Of a DNA stretch of 64,000 bases, positions 60,050-64,000 are shown piece by piece. Source of the DNA: DAIDKA01 sp049792815 (GTDB lineage Bacteria; Pseudomonadota; Gammaproteobacteria; Steroidobacterales; Steroidobacteraceae); NCBI GenBank assembly GCA_049792815.1, contig JBARBG010000054.1, positions 1 to 64,000 of the forward strand, in the 5' to 3' direction. Position 1 is the first letter of the stretch; every line of letters begins with the position of its first letter. The notes under the pieces were generated by a model, which ran no database searches, was not told the DNA's origin, and saw only the letters and a program-made list of their open reading frames with translations. The position numbers and the translations under genes were made by a program.

Positions 60050-60660
60050 GCGCCAACCGGCACGGCGACGCCCGTCTGGGCCCGCCACGTCCGCCACCAT
60101 GACCGGTGCCCGAAGACGATGACGATCAGCGTCGCCGCGGTCATGAGACCCAGCAGATACAGTTTCTGCTCAAAAAACAGGAATGCCTCCACGGCGTCGA
60201 TCACAAACCAGTAGGTCCAGTTCTCAAGCTTCACACGCGCCACCAGCCAGGTCGTGTACAGACTGCCCCAGGTCGTGAGCGAGTCAAGATACGGCCAGGC
60301 GGCCTGAGTCTCACGGACCAGGTACTGCGCGGTCAGAACGCTGACCAGGATCACCGCAAGGGTGTCGATCACATGCCAGCGCAGCGGCAGCAGCGATACC
60401 GCCGGCCGTGGAATGTCCGCGTCCGTCCAGTGCCAGTAACCATAGATCGAAACGATCACATAGTAGACATTGAGGGCCGCCTGCATGGGCAGTCCCCGGT
60501 GCGCCGACAGCCAGATGACGATGGCGGAACTGATACCCCCGGCCAGCCAGCACCAGCGGCTGCGCTTCACGGCCAGCACCAGGTAGACCACGCCCAGGAC
60601 TACGGCGATCACCTCGGCCAGGGTCATCGCCCTGAAGGCAGCGATGAGCGCATTCATCAT
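60046..60660 (-). CDS. pnuC: PnuC-family vitamin transporter, likely thiamine (PnuT)
   Basis: This 204-residue membrane protein has about seven to eight helices and the PnuC motifs WCWLAGGISSAIVIWLS, NVYYVIVSIYGYWHW and VKLENWTYWFVIDAV. PnuC proteins facilitate uptake of nicotinamide riboside; the PnuT branch carries thiamine. The TPP riboswitch upstream and the downstream kinase point to thiamine, trapped by phosphorylation. It overlaps the preceding gene by four bases. The symbol is the family name. Confidence 0.85.
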   Translation of the reverse strand: MMNALIAAFRAMTLAEVIAVVLGVVYLVLAVKRSRWCWLAGGISSAIVIWLSAHRGLPMQAALNVYYVIVSIYGYWHWTDADIPRPAVSLLPLRWHVIDTLAVILVSVLTAQYLVRETQAAWPYLDSLTTWGSLYTTWLVARVKLENWTYWFVIDAVEAFLFFEQKLYLLGLMTAATLIVIVFGHRSWWRTWRAQTGVAVPVGA

Positions 60661-60917
60661 TTGATGAGTCCGGAATCGCTCAGCGGTCCGATGACCTTCA
60701 TGACCACCACCGACTTGTCGACCTGGCCAAAGGTTGTCTTGAGCTCGCGCGCCAGAGTCGCGAACACCAGATCAAACGGACCGACGAGCTGGGTGCTCAA
60801 ACTGTTGGTGATCACCCGTATGCCGGCACTACGGTTGAGGCGATCGATGAGATCCTTGATCTTGGGAACCCGGTTCTGTTCCAGCGGATACAGGCTCAAT
60901 TCAACGGCGATATCCAT
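60657..60917 (-). CDS. YkoF/MTH1187-like thiamine-binding family protein
   Basis: This 86-residue single-domain protein (MDIAVELSLYPLEQ; VITNSLSTQLVGPFD) has the ferredoxin-like pattern of the MTH1187/YkoF group (PF01910), several of which bind thiamine or hydroxymethylpyrimidine. It has no signal peptide, so it acts inside the cell. It lies 18 bases after the TonB receptor gene and overlaps pnuC. Confidence 0.7.
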   Translation of the reverse strand: MDIAVELSLYPLEQNRVPKIKDLIDRLNRSAGIRVITNSLSTQLVGPFDLVFATLARELKTTFGQVDKSVVVMKVIGPLSDSGLIK

Positions 60918-60935
60918 ATTGCTTGCCCTTGCTGC

Positions 60936-63086
60936 TCACTTGAACGAGTAGGAAAGCGTCGCGCCGAAGGTGCGCGGCGACCCCAGTTGAATGAACGGCT
61001 GGTAGGAGAAGTTCGGCGGTACGTCCCCGAAATAGAAGCCGCGCACCGCGTACTCGCGATCCGTGACATTGCGGACCCAGACATCGGCGGACCAGCTATC
61101 GCGCTTCACGCCGGCCTTCAGGTTCAACAGCACGTAGGCATGGCTCGCATACGGATCGAGCCCCGGCAGATCGTAATAGAAGCTGCCGCGTCCGGTCAGG
61201 TCGGCTCTCAGGTACAGACCATCGCGACCGTGCAGGGTTCCTGACAGCGACCCCTGCCAGCTTGGCGCGTGCGGCAGCGCGCGATCGGGCAGGAGTTCAC
61301 CGTCCAGGGTGAGGCCGTGGAAGCTGGAGTTGAGCAGCCCCAGGGAGGCGCCGAATTCGAACCGATCCACCGGCGTCCAGTGCAGATCCGATTCGAGCCC
61401 GTAATTGCGCCCGCTCGGCGCATTCACGTTGTAGAGCACGAAGGTGGTGGGGTCGTTGGCCACCAGTTGTTCGCCGGTCTGCAGCTGCAGGCCGGTGCGG
61501 TGGGTGTAGAAGACATCGGCGTCCACGCGCAGACTGTTTCCAAAGAGGTCGGCCTTGTAACCTGTTTCGAAACTCACGTCGAATTCGGGCTGGAACAGGA
61601 TCTGGTTCGCCGGCAAGTCGGGCCCCAGATTGAAGCCGCCGGCCTTGTAACCGCGTCCCACGCTCGCGTATAGATTCTGATCGGATGCCACCTGGAACTC
61701 CAACGATGCGTTGCCGCCCCAGAGGTTATTGACGGGCGCGAAGGCATGCGTCAGCGGGTCCGGATTATCCAAATCGTTGCTCATGTCATGATAGTCGGCC
61801 GAGTAGCGCTCGGCCCGTGCGCCAAGATTCCAGTGCCAGCGCGGTCCCAGCGGGCCATCCAGCGCAGCAAGGATCGCCGTGCTGGCAGAATGGAAATGAC
61901 TGTCGGTGACGGCGAGGGTTTCGGAATCACTGGCCGGATCGCTGGGATCGGCGTACACCCCTGGCGCGGTATCGGCCAGACTCTCCCGACGGTCAAGCTG
62001 ATATAGCCCCACCAGCCAGTTCACGGTCGCCGGAGCGGAATTCGCCAGGCGCACCTCCAGACTGTGCGTGCGTCGCTCGCGCACCTGCGAGTCCGAGTAC
62101 TGGTAGGTAAACGGTGCCCACAGAATGGGATTGCCGAAGTCTGAATCGAACGAATACCGGATGTGGGAATTGGCGAAAGTTCCAATGAAGGTCAACGTCG
62201 GCCCGAATCCCGAGTAAGCGATCTTCAAGGATCCCGCCGCCGAATCCTGGCGGTCCTGGCCGGGCTGATCAGTCTGCGTGACGCGATCGCTGGCGAGGTC
62301 CCAGGCGTCATACCCGTCATTGATGCGGATATCGAACACGGTCAGATCCAGGCGCAGATCATCGGCCGGCTGATAGCGCCAGCGGGCCCGCACAGTCAGC
62401 TCGTCATTGCCATCAGTGCTGTCACGCCCAAGGTATTCGTTGCGATAGAAGCCATTGCTGTTGTACTGCTGGATGGCGATCCGAAAGGCCGAGTCCAGCG
62501 CCGTGACCGGGCCGGTGATCATTGCGCCATAGGAACGGGTGTCGTAATCGCCGCCACTGAGTTCCAGGCGGGCCGCGAATTCGTCGGCCGGAGCCGCGCT
62601 TTGCATGGCGATCAGTCCGCCCAGGGCATTGGCGCCGTAACGCGTGCCCTGCGGACCGCGCAACACTTCAATGTGGTCCATGTCAAACAGCGTGCCGACG
62701 GTGCCGATGCCGCTGAAGTCGATGTCATCGATGAGGAAACCCACCGAAGGATTTGGGGCGCCCTGGTACTCATCAAGCTCGCCGATGCCCCGGATCTGGA
62801 AATAGCGGGGCCGGTTGGTGTCACCCGACCAGTTCAGGTTCGGCACCATGCCGATCACGTCCTCGAAATGCTGCTGCCCGAGCGCCTGAAGGGTTGCCGA
62901 GTCAAGCACCGAGATGCTGGCCGGAACGGCCCGTAGTGGCTGATCGCGCAGCAGCGTCGCGGTCACGACAACTTCCTGCAGATTGTTACCGGAGGGTTCG
63001 GCGGCATCATCAGCATGGGCCATCCGGCCGGCCAGCGGCGCCGCCAGGCAAATCAACAGGATTGCGCAACTCGCGTGAGAATTCAC
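60936..63086 (-). CDS. TonB-dependent receptor under TPP riboswitch control, probably for thiamine
   Basis: This 716-residue outer membrane receptor has a signal peptide (ending RMAHADD), a TonB-box region (LQEVVVTATLLRDQPL), a plug domain (YFQIRGIGELDEYQ, RYGANALGGLI) and a barrel ending LGATLSYSFK with a terminal aromatic-x pattern. The start is GTG 63086, with GGGAG five or so bases upstream lying at the edge of the riboswitch aptamer. Thiamine or a precursor is the inferred ligand because the whole operon is downstream of the TPP element. Confidence 0.9.
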   Translation of the reverse strand: MNSHASCAILLICLAAPLAGRMAHADDAAEPSGNNLQEVVVTATLLRDQPLRAVPASISVLDSATLQALGQQHFEDVIGMVPNLNWSGDTNRPRYFQIRGIGELDEYQGAPNPSVGFLIDDIDFSGIGTVGTLFDMDHIEVLRGPQGTRYGANALGGLIAMQSAAPADEFAARLELSGGDYDTRSYGAMITGPVTALDSAFRIAIQQYNSNGFYRNEYLGRDSTDGNDELTVRARWRYQPADDLRLDLTVFDIRINDGYDAWDLASDRVTQTDQPGQDRQDSAAGSLKIAYSGFGPTLTFIGTFANSHIRYSFDSDFGNPILWAPFTYQYSDSQVRERRTHSLEVRLANSAPATVNWLVGLYQLDRRESLADTAPGVYADPSDPASDSETLAVTDSHFHSASTAILAALDGPLGPRWHWNLGARAERYSADYHDMSNDLDNPDPLTHAFAPVNNLWGGNASLEFQVASDQNLYASVGRGYKAGGFNLGPDLPANQILFQPEFDVSFETGYKADLFGNSLRVDADVFYTHRTGLQLQTGEQLVANDPTTFVLYNVNAPSGRNYGLESDLHWTPVDRFEFGASLGLLNSSFHGLTLDGELLPDRALPHAPSWQGSLSGTLHGRDGLYLRADLTGRGSFYYDLPGLDPYASHAYVLLNLKAGVKRDSWSADVWVRNVTDREYAVRGFYFGDVPPNFSYQPFIQLGSPRTFGATLSYSFK

Positions 63087-63090
63087 ACCT

Positions 63091-63180
63091 GCTCCCTACG
63101 CCGGCATTACCCGGATCAGGTTCAACGGGTTCGCAGGACCATCCTGCGTCTCAGGCTTTCGGCAGAAAGCCACCCCAAGG
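63091..63180 (-). promoter_or_regulatory. TPP riboswitch (THI element)
   Basis: On the minus strand the aptamer reads GGGGTGGC at the 5' side, CTGAGA (the pyrimidine-sensor loop), a P3 hairpin GCAGGATGGTCCTGC, then ACCCGTTGAACCTGATC (the conserved THI core) and CGGGTAATGCCGGCGTAGGGA at the 3' side, interrupted only by ordinary variation. The Shine-Dalgarno of the receptor gene (GGGAG) is the 3' end of the aptamer and lies 5 bases from the GTG, with no room for a terminator. Thiamine pyrophosphate binding should therefore block translation initiation. Confidence 0.93.
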
Positions 63181-63254
63181 TTCTAGGATGCGTATGTTAG
63201 TGACTGCGCCACTGTTTGCAAGCCCGATGCGTCAGCTGGGCATACAATGTGCGC

Positions 63255-64000
63255 ATGCCACGCACTATTCACGTCCATCAGGTCGATGCCTTCACCCGCG
63301 TCAGGTTCACCGGCAATCCCGCCGGTGTTGTTCTGGACGCCGACACGCTCACCGATGCCGAAATGCTCGCGATCGCCCGCGAGCTCAACAATGCCGACAC
63401 CGCGTTCATCCTCAAGGCCGATGGACCCGATCACGACCTGCGGGTCAGATTCTTCACGCCGCGCACCGAAGCCGCCTTCGTGGGCCATGCCAGCGTCGCC
63501 GCGCACTACGTGCTGTCGGGCGCCGCCGATGGCTCACGGCGAGTGCGCCAGAAGTCCCGTGCCGGAGTCGTCGAGGTTGAAATCCGCGGCAGCGATGCGC
63601 AGCGCCGTATCGCGATCCGTCAAAGCGCGCCGCCGCTGGGCCGGGAAATCAATGACCGTGAACGCCTGGCGGTGATGGATGCGCTGGCGCTGGCATCCCC
63701 GGACCTGGATCCGCGATGCCCGGTGAAGGTGGTGGGCGGCGGCAGCACCCGGCTGATGGTGGGCGTGCGTGGCGCGGAACAGCTGCGGCAGTTGAAACCG
63801 GACTTCTCGCGCCTCACGACCCTCTCGGCGCAGATGGGCGCGCAGGGCTTCTTCGTCTTCACGCTCAGCCCCGCCGTGGCGGACGTGCTGACCGAGTCGC
63901 GCATGTTCTGTCCGGCGCTGGGCATTCCTGAGGATCCCGTGAGCGGCAACGCACATGGCATGCTCGGCGTCTACCTCGCCCGACATGGACTGCCGGGGGC
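63255..64000 (+). CDS. PhzF-family isomerase (partial, runs off the window)
   Basis: From ATG 63255 the frame encodes about 248 residues without a stop before the window end. The PhzF/YddE pattern is clear: HVHQVDAFTRVRFTGNPAGV at the start, then NNADTAFIL with the catalytic Glu replaced by Asp or shifted, VRFFTPRTEAAFVGHAS, and the second-half signature MFCPALGIPEDPVSGNAHGM. Typical length is 260-300, so only the end is missing. The physiological substrate of most members is unknown. It is transcribed divergently from the thiamine operon. Confidence 0.88.
   Translation, partial: MPRTIHVHQVDAFTRVRFTGNPAGVVLDADTLTDAEMLAIARELNNADTAFILKADGPDHDLRVRFFTPRTEAAFVGHASVAAHYVLSGAADGSRRVRQKSRAGVVEVEIRGSDAQRRIAIRQSAPPLGREINDRERLAVMDALALASPDLDPRCPVKVVGGGSTRLMVGVRGAEQLRQLKPDFSRLTTLSAQMGAQGFFVFTLSPAVADVLTESRMFCPALGIPEDPVSGNAHGMLGVYLARHGLPG

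Noticed and set aside
1..64000. CRISPR array or rRNA genes
   Set aside because: No regularly spaced repeats and no rRNA sequence were seen on reading.

Overview
The window is GC-rich, densely packed bacterial DNA. It looks chromosomal and gammaproteobacterial, from the Steroidobacterales / Nevskiales / Xanthomonadales side of the class. This rests on the blocks guaB-guaA, der-bamB-yfgM-hisS-rodZ-pilW-rlmN-ndk, queA-tgt-yajC-secD-secF, a 180-kDa-type NAD-glutamate dehydrogenase and two large TonB-dependent receptors. The order-level placement is an inference from gene content and was not tested by alignment.

Bases 1-8997 are accessory. An 11-bp sequence at the 3' end of guaA (8987-8997) recurs at 1148-1158. 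Between these presumed att sites lies an island of about 7.8 kb with visibly lower GC. It carries an FRG-domain protein, a small protein with an R-x4-H HEPN-type motif, an unknown protein, a three-cysteine DUF5131 (Gp37/Gp68-like) protein with its partner TcmP, a proteasome-like Ntn hydrolase, and an IS6-family element that has landed in the island's integrase gene and reads through into it. The DUF5131-TcmP pair has a perfect LexA-type box (CTGT-N8-ACAG) over its promoter. This SOS-linked module is the best candidate here for an undescribed defence or stress system. Left of the island are a methanethiol methyltransferase-like gene (mddA) and a gene fragment.

Bases 8983-36071 are housekeeping operons: purine synthesis, exonuclease VII, a LytM peptidase, the der-to-ndk cluster, Fe-S assembly, suhB, two transporters, the Sec accessory and queuosine genes, and an ECF sigma / membrane protein / PDZ cluster. 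A striking gene at 22952-25276 fuses a TrmJ tRNA methyltransferase, an IscS cysteine desulfurase and a degenerate IscU-like domain. A tRNA-Leu(CAA) lies at 36171-36257.

Bases 36427-58441 hold a TonB receptor with an FTR1/COG4280-like membrane protein, an SRAP protein, a CSS-EAL phosphodiesterase, a multidomain ferritin-like/CDGSH protein with an esterase, a Nudix hydrolase, FdxA, DsbC, XerD, a lipid and electron-transfer operon (plsC, SDR, ETF-QO, zapE), NAD-glutamate dehydrogenase and gpmA.

Bases 58438-64000 hold an RraB-like membrane protein and a ferredoxin, then a thiamine uptake operon controlled by a TPP riboswitch (TonB receptor, YkoF/MTH1187-like protein, PnuC/PnuT transporter, aminoglycoside/choline-kinase-fold kinase), and a PhzF-family gene cut by the window end.
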